From contig NZ_JONM01000027.1 of NCBI RefSeq assembly GCF_000711875.1, positions 1-48,459 of the forward strand: 48,459 nucleotides of DNA, written 5' to 3'. The position numbers were made by a program, and so were the translations under genes. A model generated the notes under the pieces. That model saw only the letters and a list, made by a program, of their open reading frames with translations, was not told the origin of the DNA and made no database searches. Shown piece after piece: positions 18,495-27,517 of the stretch (positions are counted from its first letter, which is position 1; each line of letters begins with the position of its first letter). This DNA is from Andreprevotia chitinilytica DSM 18519 (GTDB taxonomy: Bacteria; Pseudomonadota; Gammaproteobacteria; Burkholderiales; Chitinibacteraceae).

Positions 18495-20354
18495 CTAATG
18501 GCTTTGGTGATCTGGCGTGGCGATGGGCAAAGTCAGAATAAACACCGCTCCGCCATCCGGCGCATTCTCAGCGGTGAGCGTACCGGCAAAGCTCTGCACG
18601 ATGGTCAGCGAAATGGTCAGCCCCAAGCCAAGTCCCTTGCCGACGGGTTTGGTGGTGTGGAAGGGCTCGAACAGGCGTGGCAGCACTTCGGCTGGAATGC
18701 CCGCGCCGTAATCCCGTACGGTGATGCGTGCCTGGCCGTTGTCGATGCTGGCACGGATGGATAACCGGGGTTCGGGCAGGCCTTCCATGGCATCCAACCC
18801 GTTGCGCAGCAGATTGACCAACACCTGATCCAGCTGCAGCGCATCGGCGCGGACTGGCGGCAGATCATCGGCGAGATCGAGATCAATGTGGGCATTGAGC
18901 TCGCGGCGGCGCGGTTCGATCAGCATGGCGGCGTTGGCGAACGAATCGGCCAGATTGACGGACTCGATCCGTGCCGATTCCTTGCGGGCGAAGGTCTTGA
19001 GCTGGCTGACGATGCGGCCCATGCGTTGCGCCAACTGGCTGATCAGGCCGAGGTTTTCGCGAGCCTCGCCGGTTTCGTTCAGTTCCAGCAGCTTGGCCGC
19101 GTTGTCGGAGAGTGTAGTCAGCGCGGCGAGCGGTTGATTGAGTTCATGCGTGACGCCCGCCGCCATCTGCCCCAACACCGCCAGCTTGGCCGTTTGCACC
19201 GCCTGATCGCGGGCGCGGCGCAGCATGGATTCGGTGCGTTCCAGCTCATGGATGCGTTCGGTTAGCGCGTCGTTGGTGATGACCAGATGCTCGGTCTGCT
19301 CGGCAATGCGTTGTTCCAGCGCTGCATGCGCTGCGCGCTGCGCCTTGAGCGATTCGTGCCGCTCGCGCAGCCGTTGCCGCCGTTGGTTGATGAAAAGGGC
19401 CAGCGCAGTCAAAAAAGCCAGCCCGAAACCGAGCGCCGCCGCTTGCGAACCCGCAGCACGACGCGCCTCGGCGATATTCGAGAACAACACGATATGCCAG
19501 CCCAAGGGCCCGACCGGCGCCGTTTCGACCAGATATTCGCGCCCGCCATCCGGCCCGGTGACCTTCAGGCGCTGCGGCTGGCTGGCGGCGGGCATGATCG
19601 CTTGCTTGGGCGTGAGCGGAAACAGCGCTTGCTCGGGATATTGGCGGCTGGATACCAGCCGTTCGCGGGTGACACCGGATAGCGGGCTCAGCGTGCGGTA
19701 ACGCCATGCCGGCACTGCGGACAAGAACACCACGCCGACGTCATCCGCCACCAGCAATGGATCGCTGCCGCCCGGCAGCGTCGCTTCGTACGGTTCCAGG
19801 CTGACCTTGACCACCGCCACGCCGGTGATTCGTCCCCGTTCCTTGATCGGCGCGGACAGGTAATAACCGGGGGCGAGACTGGTGGTGCCAAAGGCGTACA
19901 TGCGCCCCGGCTGGCCGGCGAGGGCATCGCGGAAATACGGGCGATAGTCAAAGCGGCGGCCGACGAAGCTCTGTGCATCCTGCCAGTTGCTCGCTGCCAG
20001 GGTCAGTCCGCCTCGGTCGATCAGGTAGGCGACCGATATTTTTGAGCGTTGCTGGAAGGCGGCGAGGTAGCGGTTGGCCGCGTCGATGCGTGCTGGTTCG
20101 CCAGGCATGGCCAGCGCATCGGTGAGCGAGTCCTCCAGCGTCAGCAACTCTGGCAGCAGCGCGTACTTTTCCAGCTGGCTGTCGAGGCTATGCGCATAAA
20201 AATCCAGCCGCCGCCGTGCTTCGACCTCTTGCCCGGCCAGATTGCGCTCGAACAGCCACGCGTAACTCGCCCAGGCGATCAGCACGCTGGGCAGCAGCAT
20301 GGCCAGCACCCGGAGGGTGCGGCGGCTGGAGGAGCGGGTGGAGGATGCTGCCAT
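18495..20354 (-). CDS. dctB: Sensor histidine kinase DctB
   Basis: The 619-residue sensor has a first membrane span (about 14-34), a periplasmic double-PAS-like sensor domain (35-300, with RRFDYRPYFRDAL and the APIKERGRITGVAVVKVSLEP region typical of DctB dicarboxylate sensing), a second span (about 306-322), a coiled coil, and a HisKA/HATPase core. The phosphorylated histidine is H403 in AGVTHELNQPL. The ATP-binding N, G1 and G2 boxes are seen as NLLRNGLDAM, RDYGAGIP and GKGLGLGLTI. It phosphorylates DctD, whose gene follows at once. Dicarboxylate specificity is inferred from family and from the nearby dctA. Confidence 0.94.
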   Translation of the reverse strand: MAASSTRSSSRRTLRVLAMLLPSVLIAWASYAWLFERNLAGQEVEARRRLDFYAHSLDSQLEKYALLPELLTLEDSLTDALAMPGEPARIDAANRYLAAFQQRSKISVAYLIDRGGLTLAASNWQDAQSFVGRRFDYRPYFRDALAGQPGRMYAFGTTSLAPGYYLSAPIKERGRITGVAVVKVSLEPYEATLPGGSDPLLVADDVGVVFLSAVPAWRYRTLSPLSGVTRERLVSSRQYPEQALFPLTPKQAIMPAASQPQRLKVTGPDGGREYLVETAPVGPLGWHIVLFSNIAEARRAAGSQAAALGFGLAFLTALALFINQRRQRLRERHESLKAQRAAHAALEQRIAEQTEHLVITNDALTERIHELERTESMLRRARDQAVQTAKLAVLGQMAAGVTHELNQPLAALTTLSDNAAKLLELNETGEARENLGLISQLAQRMGRIVSQLKTFARKESARIESVNLADSFANAAMLIEPRRRELNAHIDLDLADDLPPVRADALQLDQVLVNLLRNGLDAMEGLPEPRLSIRASIDNGQARITVRDYGAGIPAEVLPRLFEPFHTTKPVGKGLGLGLTISLTIVQSFAGTLTAENAPDGGAVFILTLPIATPDHQSH

Positions 20355-20422
20355 GAAGGGAAGTGTGGCGTTACGGGATTAAAGGTAAATGTTATCCCGT
20401 TCCATCAAGGGATCCGCCAAGA

Positions 20423-21022
20423 TTAATGATTGGAGTTCGGATCATTGTGCGAATTCAATGCTTGCAAACCGTCATGAAATTCTTTTGCGCTTGGACAATG
20501 AGGGTGCTGGGCGGCATTGGCAACAGTAAATCCATAGTGCTTGACCATCTTTTTGGCAAACCCAGGTTTGTTGCTACCAGGCCCTTGCTTTGCTTTTTCC
20601 TTGGCCAATTCCTTTAATCGATCCCAAGGCATGCCGACAGTTTCTTCTGGCCGATCTTCAGCCACGTCATCAAGACCGAGCCATTTTCTCAATGCCTGAC
20701 TATCTGCAAGAAACCATGCTTCAATTGCTTTTACGGCAATAAAAATCAGATCGGCATGCTCCGTTCCTATTCTGCTTCGGACAACGTCCGGCGATATTGC
20801 ATCTTCAAGATCAGTCAGAATCACGATATGTTCGGCTTGCGCCTCCCGCAAACGATTTACCATCGGATCAATATTCTGTGGCAGCAAGTTGCCGCCACCT
20901 TTCGCATCAACCACCGGCGAACACAATTCAATTTGCTGTGACTGTAGCCAAGCAACAAATGCCGGGGACTCGACGATAATCTTCTCGGTATCCCCTTCAA
21001 CGATAAAGCCCACCTTTACCAT
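20423..21022 (-). CDS. TOPRIM-like protein (DUF4276-like), partner of the ATPase upstream
   Basis: This 199-residue protein is not a named enzyme. Its layout is TOPRIM-like: a first strand ending in a glutamate (VGFIVEGDTEK, E9), a second strand ending in acidic residues (HIVILTDLEDA, D71/E73/D74), and a conserved helix KAIEAWFLAD (E101, D107). This arrangement recalls DUF4276 and the TOPRIM nucleases that work with OLD or PARIS ATPases. The C-terminal part is Lys- and His-rich. It overlaps the ATPase gene by seven bases, so the two are co-translated and probably form one complex. Base composition is AT-richer than both flanks, suggesting transfer. Nuclease activity is inference. Confidence 0.7.
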   Translation of the reverse strand: MVKVGFIVEGDTEKIIVESPAFVAWLQSQQIELCSPVVDAKGGGNLLPQNIDPMVNRLREAQAEHIVILTDLEDAISPDVVRSRIGTEHADLIFIAVKAIEAWFLADSQALRKWLGLDDVAEDRPEETVGMPWDRLKELAKEKAKQGPGSNKPGFAKKMVKHYGFTVANAAQHPHCPSAKEFHDGLQALNSHNDPNSNH

Positions 21023-22131
21023 GGCAAGCCTCCGTCAAACAAATTCATCAGCCATGCTTTATCTAGATTGAGATCACCTAAATCACCACTGTGTAACGCT
21101 GCATTCTTGATTTGGGTTTTTCCATCTTCTTTGTTGACCAACCACAGCTCTTCTTTGGTTGATGCACGCACCACTGATTCGCTATGCGTTGTAACAAAGA
21201 CCGGATGTTCGGGTGATGCGTTCGCCCGCATCAGTTCGACCAACTGGGCAATTGCTTTCGGATGAATGCCCCGTTCTGGTTCCTCAATGAATGTCGGGCC
21301 GAATTCCTTGGCCCGGCTGAGTACCGCTGTCATGATGCACAGGGCGTAGATGGTGCCGTCGGAAATCAGATTGGCGGGGAAGTGCGCCTTCGTACCTTCT
21401 TCTTTGAACTTGATGACCGTATTGCCACCCAAGCGTTGCTGTTCGGTGCTGACCTTCTCCATTCCGGGCACCAGTAGTTCCATCCAGTCTATGATCTCGG
21501 TACGGATATCTTGATCTTTTTCCAATCTGGCCAGGATCGTGGCGAGATTATGGCCGAATGGATGCAGTTCAATTGCATCGGTACTGGATTCATCGGGGAT
21601 TTTTGCGCCCAACGGATCAAAACGGAATACACGCAAATTAATCAGGTATTGATAAAGCGGCGATTTTGGTAAAAGTATCAAACCAGACATTTCATCAGGA
21701 AATTCAGGTAAGGACACTAACTCATCCGCGTCTGCTACACGCACTGAAGGAGGGTTGCCCTTTTTTCTCATCATCAAGGATTTTCCAGCAACGCTTAGCA
21801 TTTCCTCAAGCATCGGGGATTTGTCCAGGTGATGAATCTTCATGTGATATACAATGGCTTCACCGTTCATGGTGGCATCTAAATTAAACTCGAATGTTCG
21901 AGTTTTATCTTTTTTGAATTTGTAGCAGTGAATTTGGGCAAAACCATTAAACCTTCGAATCGCCGAATTCGCACCCGATTGAATGACGGCACTTACAAAT
22001 GCCAATGCATCGGCAAGATTGCTTTTTCCTGCCCCATTGGGGCCGGCAAAAACACTGTAGGGCGTCAGCTGATTGAGTGTGACATCAGCAACGCTTTTAA
22101 AGCCACTTACCCTGATTTTTTGAATATTCAT
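21016..22131 (-). CDS. SMC/OLD-like AAA ATPase (AAA_21 type)
   Basis: The 371-residue ABC-type ATPase begins MNIQKIRVSGFKSVADVTL, a typical RecF/OLD N-terminus. Walker A is GPNGAGKSN (residues 30-38). The signature-like motif is LISDGTIYAL. Walker B is PTFIEEPERGIHP with E283/E284, and the switch histidine is in FVTTHSES (about residue 316). The middle region is short with no long coiled coil, so this is a stand-alone AAA_21/AAA_15 protein rather than SMC. There is no fused TOPRIM domain; the next gene supplies it. Such pairs are often phage-defence modules. It lies 73 bp after polA on the same strand; the gap has an AT-rich TATAAA patch (22176-22181) that may be its promoter. No phage or integrase gene is nearby. 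Confidence 0.85.
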   Translation of the reverse strand: MNIQKIRVSGFKSVADVTLNQLTPYSVFAGPNGAGKSNLADALAFVSAVIQSGANSAIRRFNGFAQIHCYKFKKDKTRTFEFNLDATMNGEAIVYHMKIHHLDKSPMLEEMLSVAGKSLMMRKKGNPPSVRVADADELVSLPEFPDEMSGLILLPKSPLYQYLINLRVFRFDPLGAKIPDESSTDAIELHPFGHNLATILARLEKDQDIRTEIIDWMELLVPGMEKVSTEQQRLGGNTVIKFKEEGTKAHFPANLISDGTIYALCIMTAVLSRAKEFGPTFIEEPERGIHPKAIAQLVELMRANASPEHPVFVTTHSESVVRASTKEELWLVNKEDGKTQIKNAALHSGDLGDLNLDKAWLMNLFDGGLPW

Positions 22132-22204
22132 TCGCCTTTACTCCCTCCCGTTATGCGGGGGCGTGGGATCATGTATTTATAAATTGAATGTGGGCAATTG
22201 CTGC

Positions 22205-25000
22205 TCAGTGCGCCTCATCCCAGTTATCCCCCACGCCCACATCCGCCACCAGCGGCACGGCCAGTTCGGCCACTTGTGCCATCTGCTTCGGTAGCTCGGT
22301 GCGGATCAATTCCAGCTCGGCCGCTGGCACTTCCAGCACCAGTTCATCATGCACCTGCAGCACCAGTTTGCTTTGCAGCTTGGCGCTTTCCAGCCAGCCT
22401 TCGACGGCGATCATGGCGCGTTTGATCAGGTCGGCGGCGGTGCCTTGCATGGGCGCGTTGATGGCGGCGCGTTCGGCGCCGGCGCGGCGGGCGGGGTTGG
22501 CGGATTTGATTTCCGTTAGCCACAAGCGGCGGCCGAAGACGGTTTCCACATAGCCTTGCTCACGCGCCTGGATACGGGTGCGCTCCATATAGGCGGCCAC
22601 GCCGGGGAAGCGGGCGAAGTAGCGGTCGATGAAGGTCTTGGCGGCGCTGCGGTCGATTTCCAGTGCGCTGGCGAGGCCGAAGGCGCTCATGCCGTAGATC
22701 AGGCCGAAGTTGATGGTCTTGGCGTAGCGGCGCTGCTCGCTGCTGACTTGATCCGGTTCAACGCCGAACACTTCCGATGCGGTGGCGCGGTGCACGTCCA
22801 TGCCTTCGGCGAAGGCCTTGAGCAAGGCGGCATCGCCCGACAAGTGCGCCATGATGCGCAGCTCGATCTGCGAATAGTCGGCCGAAACCAGCTTGCAGCC
22901 CGGCGGCGCAATGAAGGCTTCGCGAATCTTGCGGCCTTCGGCGGTGCGGATCGGGATGTTCTGCAGATTGGGGTCGTTCGAGGCCAGCCGGCCGGTGGCG
23001 GCGACGGCCTGGTTGAAGTTGGTGTGCACGCGGCCGGTGGTCTGGTTGACCATCAGCGGCAGCTTGTCGGTATAGGTGGACTTGAGCTTGGACAGCGAGC
23101 GGTGTTCCAGCAGCACCTTGGGCAGCGGGAAATCCTTGGCGAGTTCGGACAGCACGTCTTCATCGGTGGACGGCGCGCCCTTCGGCGTTTTCTTGATGAC
23201 CGGTAGCCCGAGGCGCTCGAAGAAGATTTCGCCGATCTGCTTGGGCGAGCCGAGGTTGAACGGCTGGCCAGCGAGTTCGTACGCCTGCTTTTCCAGCTCG
23301 ATCAGCTTCAGGCCGATCTCGTGGCTTTGCCGGTTGAGGCGTTCGCCATCGACCAGCATGCCGTTGCGTTCCATGGTGAACAGTACTTCGCGCACCGGCA
23401 GTTCCAGTTCGCGGTAGAGCGTTTGCAGCTTGGGTTCTTGCGCCAGCTTGGCGCTCAGGCTTTGGGCGAGGCGGAAGGTGATGTCGGCGTCTTCGGCGGC
23501 GTAGGCGGTGGCGGTGTCGACGGCGACTTCGTCAAAGCCGATCTGTTTCGCGCCTTTGCCGCACACGTCTTCGTAATGGATGGTGGTTTCGCCCAGCTCA
23601 CGCATGGCGAGGTCGTCCATGTTGTGGCGCTCGTGGCTGGCGAGCACGTAGCTCATCAGCAGCGTGTCGTCGGCGATGCCCTTGAGCGCGATGCCGTGGT
23701 TGGCGAACACGTGCTGGTCGTACTTGAGGTTCTGGCCGAGTTTCTTGTGCGCATCCGATTCGAGCCACGGCTTGAGTTTGGCGAGCGTGGCGTCGAACGG
23801 CAGCAGGGTCGGCGCATCCGGCCCGCGATGCGCCAGCGGCAAATAGGCCGCTTCGCCACCTTTGACCGAGAACGACATGCCGACGATCTTCGCGGTGAGC
23901 GGATCGAGGCTGGTGGTTTCGGTGTCGACAGCGGTGATGCTGGCGGCATTCAGCTTGGCGAGCCAGGCATCGAGTTGGGCATCGGTGAGGATGGCTTCGT
24001 AGTGACGCTCAACAGCTGGTGCGGGCTCTGCGGCTGCTGGAGTGGCGGATTCAGCGGTGCTGCTGTCGCCATGATCGCCAAACAGATCGGTGGTGGTGCC
24101 GGAGGCAGCCGGAGCAGAAGCGGGGGCCGGCGCGGTGGCGATTTTGCTTTCCGCTTCACGCGTCCAGGTCTTGAAGTTGTAGCGGCGGAACATCTCCAGC
24201 AGCGTCGGCCAATCCTCAAGCTGCGGCTTGAGATCGCTCAGGCCGCTCGGCAGATCGGCGCTGAGGTCGACATCGACCTTGATGGTGACCAGCGCCTTGC
24301 CGGTCGGCAGCCAATCGAGCGAGTCGCGCAGGTTCTGCCCGACCACGCCGGAAATCTTGTCGGCGTTGGCGATGATGGCGTCGAGGCTGTCGTATTCGGC
24401 CAGCCACTTGGCGGCGGTCTTGTCGCCACATTTGGGCACGCCGGGCACGTTGTCCACCGCATCGCCCTTGAGGGTGAGGAAGTCGACGATCTGGTCCGGC
24501 CGCACGCCGAACTTGGCGAACACGCCGGCTTCGTCCAGCACCTCTTCGGTCATGCTGTTTTCGATGCGCACATTGGCGTTCACCAGCTGCGCCATGTCTT
24601 TGTCGCCGGTGGAGAGGATCACCTCCCAGCCTTGCTCGCCCGCTTGCTTGGCGAGCGTACCGATCACGTCGTCGGCTTCGACGCCGGTAATGCTCAGCAT
24701 CGGAATGCCGAAGGCGGCGACGGCCTTGTGGATGGGGTCGATCTGCACGCGCAGCTCGTCCGGCATGCTCGGGCGGTTGGCTTTGTATTCGGCGTAGATG
24801 TCGTCGCGGAAGGTGGGGCCCTTGGCATCCCACACGCAGGCGATATGGTCGGCTGCGGTGGTGGTGCGCAGCTTCTTGAGCATGTTGATCACGCCGTAGA
24901 GGGCGTTGGTCGGCGTGCCGTCGGGGGCGGAGAGTTCGCGGATCGCGTGGAAGGCGCGGTACAGGTAGGACGAACCGTCGATGAGCAACAGCGTGGGCAT
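22205..25000 (-). CDS. polA: DNA polymerase I
   Basis: This is a full-length 931-residue Pol I for repair and Okazaki-fragment processing. The 5'-3' exonuclease domain (1-290) opens TLLLIDGSSYLYRAFHAIREL and has DVIGTLAK and the GVPKCGDKTAAKWL helix-hairpin-helix. An Ala/Pro-rich linker (about 295-335) leads to the 3'-5' proofreading domain, with the catalytic DTE in AVDTETTSLDPL, so proofreading looks active. The polymerase domain carries DYSQIELRIMAHLSGD (motif A), RRYAKTINFGLIYGMS (motif B) and QVHDELVLEVP (motif C). The start is the ATG at 25000. The LOG-family gene is divergent. Confidence 0.97.
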   Translation of the reverse strand: MPTLLLIDGSSYLYRAFHAIRELSAPDGTPTNALYGVINMLKKLRTTTAADHIACVWDAKGPTFRDDIYAEYKANRPSMPDELRVQIDPIHKAVAAFGIPMLSITGVEADDVIGTLAKQAGEQGWEVILSTGDKDMAQLVNANVRIENSMTEEVLDEAGVFAKFGVRPDQIVDFLTLKGDAVDNVPGVPKCGDKTAAKWLAEYDSLDAIIANADKISGVVGQNLRDSLDWLPTGKALVTIKVDVDLSADLPSGLSDLKPQLEDWPTLLEMFRRYNFKTWTREAESKIATAPAPASAPAASGTTTDLFGDHGDSSTAESATPAAAEPAPAVERHYEAILTDAQLDAWLAKLNAASITAVDTETTSLDPLTAKIVGMSFSVKGGEAAYLPLAHRGPDAPTLLPFDATLAKLKPWLESDAHKKLGQNLKYDQHVFANHGIALKGIADDTLLMSYVLASHERHNMDDLAMRELGETTIHYEDVCGKGAKQIGFDEVAVDTATAYAAEDADITFRLAQSLSAKLAQEPKLQTLYRELELPVREVLFTMERNGMLVDGERLNRQSHEIGLKLIELEKQAYELAGQPFNLGSPKQIGEIFFERLGLPVIKKTPKGAPSTDEDVLSELAKDFPLPKVLLEHRSLSKLKSTYTDKLPLMVNQTTGRVHTNFNQAVAATGRLASNDPNLQNIPIRTAEGRKIREAFIAPPGCKLVSADYSQIELRIMAHLSGDAALLKAFAEGMDVHRATASEVFGVEPDQVSSEQRRYAKTINFGLIYGMSAFGLASALEIDRSAAKTFIDRYFARFPGVAAYMERTRIQAREQGYVETVFGRRLWLTEIKSANPARRAGAERAAINAPMQGTAADLIKRAMIAVEGWLESAKLQSKLVLQVHDELVLEVPAAELELIRTELPKQMAQVAELAVPLVADVGVGDNWDEAH

Positions 25001-25138
25001 GGCAACCTCGGCACGGGGCGGCTTGGTGGCCCCTGCTATATACTTTCAAGGAAAAGCGGCGTGTTCCGGGACGGCTTCGGACTGCGTCGTGCCGATCCGG
25101 CAGTTGCATCGGCTGCCAAATCAAGGGGACCGAACGCC

Positions 25139-25873
25139 ATGAGCATCAAGAACAAACTCCCCGCCCAGACCGACCCCACTTTCCACGCCGAGCTGCAAGG
25201 CTATCGGGCGCGTGAAGCGTGGCGTGTCTTCGAAATCATGTCGGAATTCGTTGAAGCCTCAGAGCGGCTGCAACCGATCCAGCCGGCGGTGTCCATTTTC
25301 GGCTCGGCGCGCACGCCGCGTGACCACGCATATTATCAGCTCACCGAAGACATCGCCCGCAGGCTGTCGGATGCCGGTTTCTCGGTGATTTCCGGCGGTG
25401 GCCCCGGCATCATGGAAGCTGCCAACAAGGGGGCGTTCTATGGCAATTCGCCGTCGGTGGGTCTGAATATCCTGTTGCCGCACGAGCAAGGCGGCAACGC
25501 TTACCAGGATATCAGCCAGACCTTCCGCCACTTTTTTGCGCGCAAGGTGATGTTCGTGAAACACGCATCCGCCTATGTGGTGATGCCGGGCGGCTTTGGT
25601 ACGCTCGACGAGCTGACCGAAGTGCTGACCCTGATCCAGACCGGCAAGACGCCGCGCATTCCGGTGATTCTGGTCGGCACCGCGTTCTGGCAAGGCTTGG
25701 TCGACTGGATCGCCAGTACGCTGGTCGATGAAAAAATGATCGGTGCGGACGATACCGGCCTGATCCAGTTGATCGACGAGCCGCAGGAAGTGGTCGACGC
25801 CATTTTCAAATTCTACGAATCCCGCGATTTCCGCATGTCGCCGGGACAACACGAACAGCAGTTCAGTCTGTAA
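25139..25873 (+). CDS. LOG-family protein (nucleotide 5'-monophosphate phosphoribohydrolase)
   Basis: This 244-residue Rossmann-fold protein of the LOG/TIGR00730 family releases bases from nucleoside monophosphates (cytokinin-type activity in plants and some bacteria; a nucleotide-salvage role is more likely here). Key motifs are VSIFGSAR, VISGGGPGIMEAANKGA and the catalytic PGGFGTLDELTEVLTLIQTGK. I start at the ATG at 25139; the frame is open far upstream only because it runs antisense through polA. The N-terminal 50 residues (helical, RAREAWRVFEIMSEFVEASERL) mark the longer, proteobacterial type II LOG form. Confidence 0.92.
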   Translation: MSIKNKLPAQTDPTFHAELQGYRAREAWRVFEIMSEFVEASERLQPIQPAVSIFGSARTPRDHAYYQLTEDIARRLSDAGFSVISGGGPGIMEAANKGAFYGNSPSVGLNILLPHEQGGNAYQDISQTFRHFFARKVMFVKHASAYVVMPGGFGTLDELTEVLTLIQTGKTPRIPVILVGTAFWQGLVDWIASTLVDEKMIGADDTGLIQLIDEPQEVVDAIFKFYESRDFRMSPGQHEQQFSL

Positions 25874-25908
25874 CCCCGGACAGCAGAAGCATCCGGAAGG
25901 AGCCCATC

Positions 25909-26232
25909 ATGTTTACCCGTCACCTGTTGCTCGCCGCGTTGCTGGCGTTGCCGCAAATTCTGCAGGCCGCCGAAGCCCCGCCACCACCGCCCATGCCTGC
26001 CAACGCGGCTCCGGAAGGCGACGACAATGGGGCGGAAGTGCGCATCATCGAAAAGAAGGATGCGACCGTGGCCGAATACCGCATGCACGGCAAGCTCTAC
26101 ATGATGAAAGTCACCCCCAAGGTCGGCCCGCCGTACTACCTGGTCGATCGCGAAGGCAAAGGCCAGTTCACTCGCCGTGAAATGGGCCAGCCGCTGATCT
26201 CGCCGCCGCAATGGGTGCTGTTCGAATGGTAA
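25909..26232 (+). CDS. DUF2782 periplasmic protein
   Basis: The 107-residue protein has a signal peptide (LLLAALLALPQILQAAEA), a Pro-rich spacer, and a compact DUF2782 domain: EVRIIEKKDATVAEYRMHGKLYMMKVTPKVGPPYYLVD, then a C-terminal PPQWVLFEW. Function is unknown. In beta- and gammaproteobacteria it is often found between polA and thrB, exactly as here. AAGGAG stands before the ATG. It follows the LOG gene by 35 bp and is probably co-transcribed with it. Confidence 0.9.
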   Translation: MFTRHLLLAALLALPQILQAAEAPPPPPMPANAAPEGDDNGAEVRIIEKKDATVAEYRMHGKLYMMKVTPKVGPPYYLVDREGKGQFTRREMGQPLISPPQWVLFEW

Positions 26233-26363
26233 TGAACGGGTGATGCCGGTGGGGCTTTGCCTCATCGGTAAACCCGTTTGCGAGTCAGAATATTCTTGAT
26301 GTACTTGATCGTCCGGCGCTTTTCCTCCACCTTCCTGTCCGAATCACCCAGTCCGAGTCAGAA

Positions 26364-27305
26364 ATGTCCGTTTTCACCACCGTTACGCCGGAAGATCTGG
26401 CGCCCTTCCTCAAGCGCTACGCCATCGGTTCGCTGGTCGAGCTCAAAGGCATCGCAGCCGGCATCACCAATACCAACTACTTCCTGACCACCACGCACGG
26501 CCGCTACGTGCTGACCTTGTTCGAAACACTCAAGGCCGACGAGCTGCCGTTCTACGTGAACCTGCTGGCGCATCTGGCGCACCACGGCATTGCCTCCGCT
26601 GCGCCGATCGCCAACTTCAACGACGAATACGTCGACACGCTCAACGGCCGGCCCACGTTGCTGGTCAATTGCCTGCCCGGCTCGGTCGTCGATAGCCCCA
26701 GCGCTGTGCAGTGCGGCCAAGTCGGTGAAATGCTGGCTCAGATGCACCTTGCCGCGCATGGCTATCAAGGCCGGATGGAGAATCCGCGCGGCCCGGCATG
26801 GTGGGCGCATACCGCCGCGCAGGTGTATTCCTTCATGCCACCCGACGCAGCGCAACTGCTGAAGGACGAGCTGGCGTTGCAAGCCAAGCATCGCTATGAC
26901 CAGCTGCCATCCGGCGTGGTCCATGCCGATCTGTTCCGCGACAACGTGTTGATGGAAGGCGATAAAGTCGGCGGTTTCATCGATTTCTACTACGCCTGCA
27001 ACGACGTGCTGCTGTACGACGTGGCGATCACGCTCAACGATTGGTGTGTGCTGAACGGCGGCGATATCGACGCGACGCGCGCTCGTGCCCTGCTCGACGG
27101 TTATCGCAGCGTGCGCCCGTTTACCGCCGAGGAAATCGACGCCTGGCCGCTGATGCTGCGCGCTGCCGCGATCCGCTTCTGGACGTCGCGCTTGTATGAC
27201 TTTTACAAGCCGGCGGCTGGTGAATTGACCTTCGCCAAAGACCCCCGCCACTTCCAGCTCGTGTTGAGCAAGCATGCGGCGCGGAAGGATTTCTGGATTG
27301 CTTAG
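26364..27305 (+). CDS. thrB: Homoserine kinase (type II, APH-fold)
   Basis: The 313-residue enzyme phosphorylates homoserine in threonine synthesis. It is the aminoglycoside-phosphotransferase-fold ThrB of pseudomonads and betaproteobacteria, not the GHMP kinase of E. coli. Visible motifs are MSVFTTVTPEDLAPFLKRY, LKGIAAGITNTNYFLTTTHGRYVLTLFE, the catalytic loop VVHADLFRDNVL and the metal-binding GFIDFYYA. The start at 26364 matches the family exactly. No thrC or hom gene is adjacent, as is usual for this type. Confidence 0.94.
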   Translation: MSVFTTVTPEDLAPFLKRYAIGSLVELKGIAAGITNTNYFLTTTHGRYVLTLFETLKADELPFYVNLLAHLAHHGIASAAPIANFNDEYVDTLNGRPTLLVNCLPGSVVDSPSAVQCGQVGEMLAQMHLAAHGYQGRMENPRGPAWWAHTAAQVYSFMPPDAAQLLKDELALQAKHRYDQLPSGVVHADLFRDNVLMEGDKVGGFIDFYYACNDVLLYDVAITLNDWCVLNGGDIDATRARALLDGYRSVRPFTAEEIDAWPLMLRAAAIRFWTSRLYDFYKPAAGELTFAKDPRHFQLVLSKHAARKDFWIA

Positions 27306-27323
27306 CGGCTGTTTGAGCTTTCT

Positions 27324-27468
27324 AGTCCCCTCGCCCTCGCGTGCAAGGCTAAAGCCTTGCTCAGCTATTAAGTGGGAGAGGGTTAGGGAGAGGGTGCTTG
27401 CAAGGGAAGCTGCAGCTTGTACGACCCTCACCCCCGGCCCCTCTCCCACAAGTGGGCGAGGGGAGAAA
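27324..27468. repeat. Intergenic repeat, CTCTCCC/GGGAGAGG family, copy 3
   Basis: The fullest of three copies (others at 368-482 and 17005-17132): CCCTCGCCCTCGCGTGCAAGG, GTGGGAGAGGGTTAGGGAG, then CCCCGGCCCCTCTCCCACAAG. Arms of CTCTCCCAC and GTGGGAGAG can pair. It fills most of the gap between thrB and the next gene. Confidence 0.7.
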
Positions 27469-27517
27469 GCGGAACAGGCTCTTTTCTTCTAGTTTGATTG
27501 CTAAAGCCGGACCCACC

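Noticed and set aside
20423-22131. Canonical PARIS or Gabija system
   Set aside because: The small protein does not look like DUF4435 (AriB), the TOPRIM is not fused to the ATPase (GajA), and no UvrD-like helicase (GajB) is adjacent. Only the general class is claimed.
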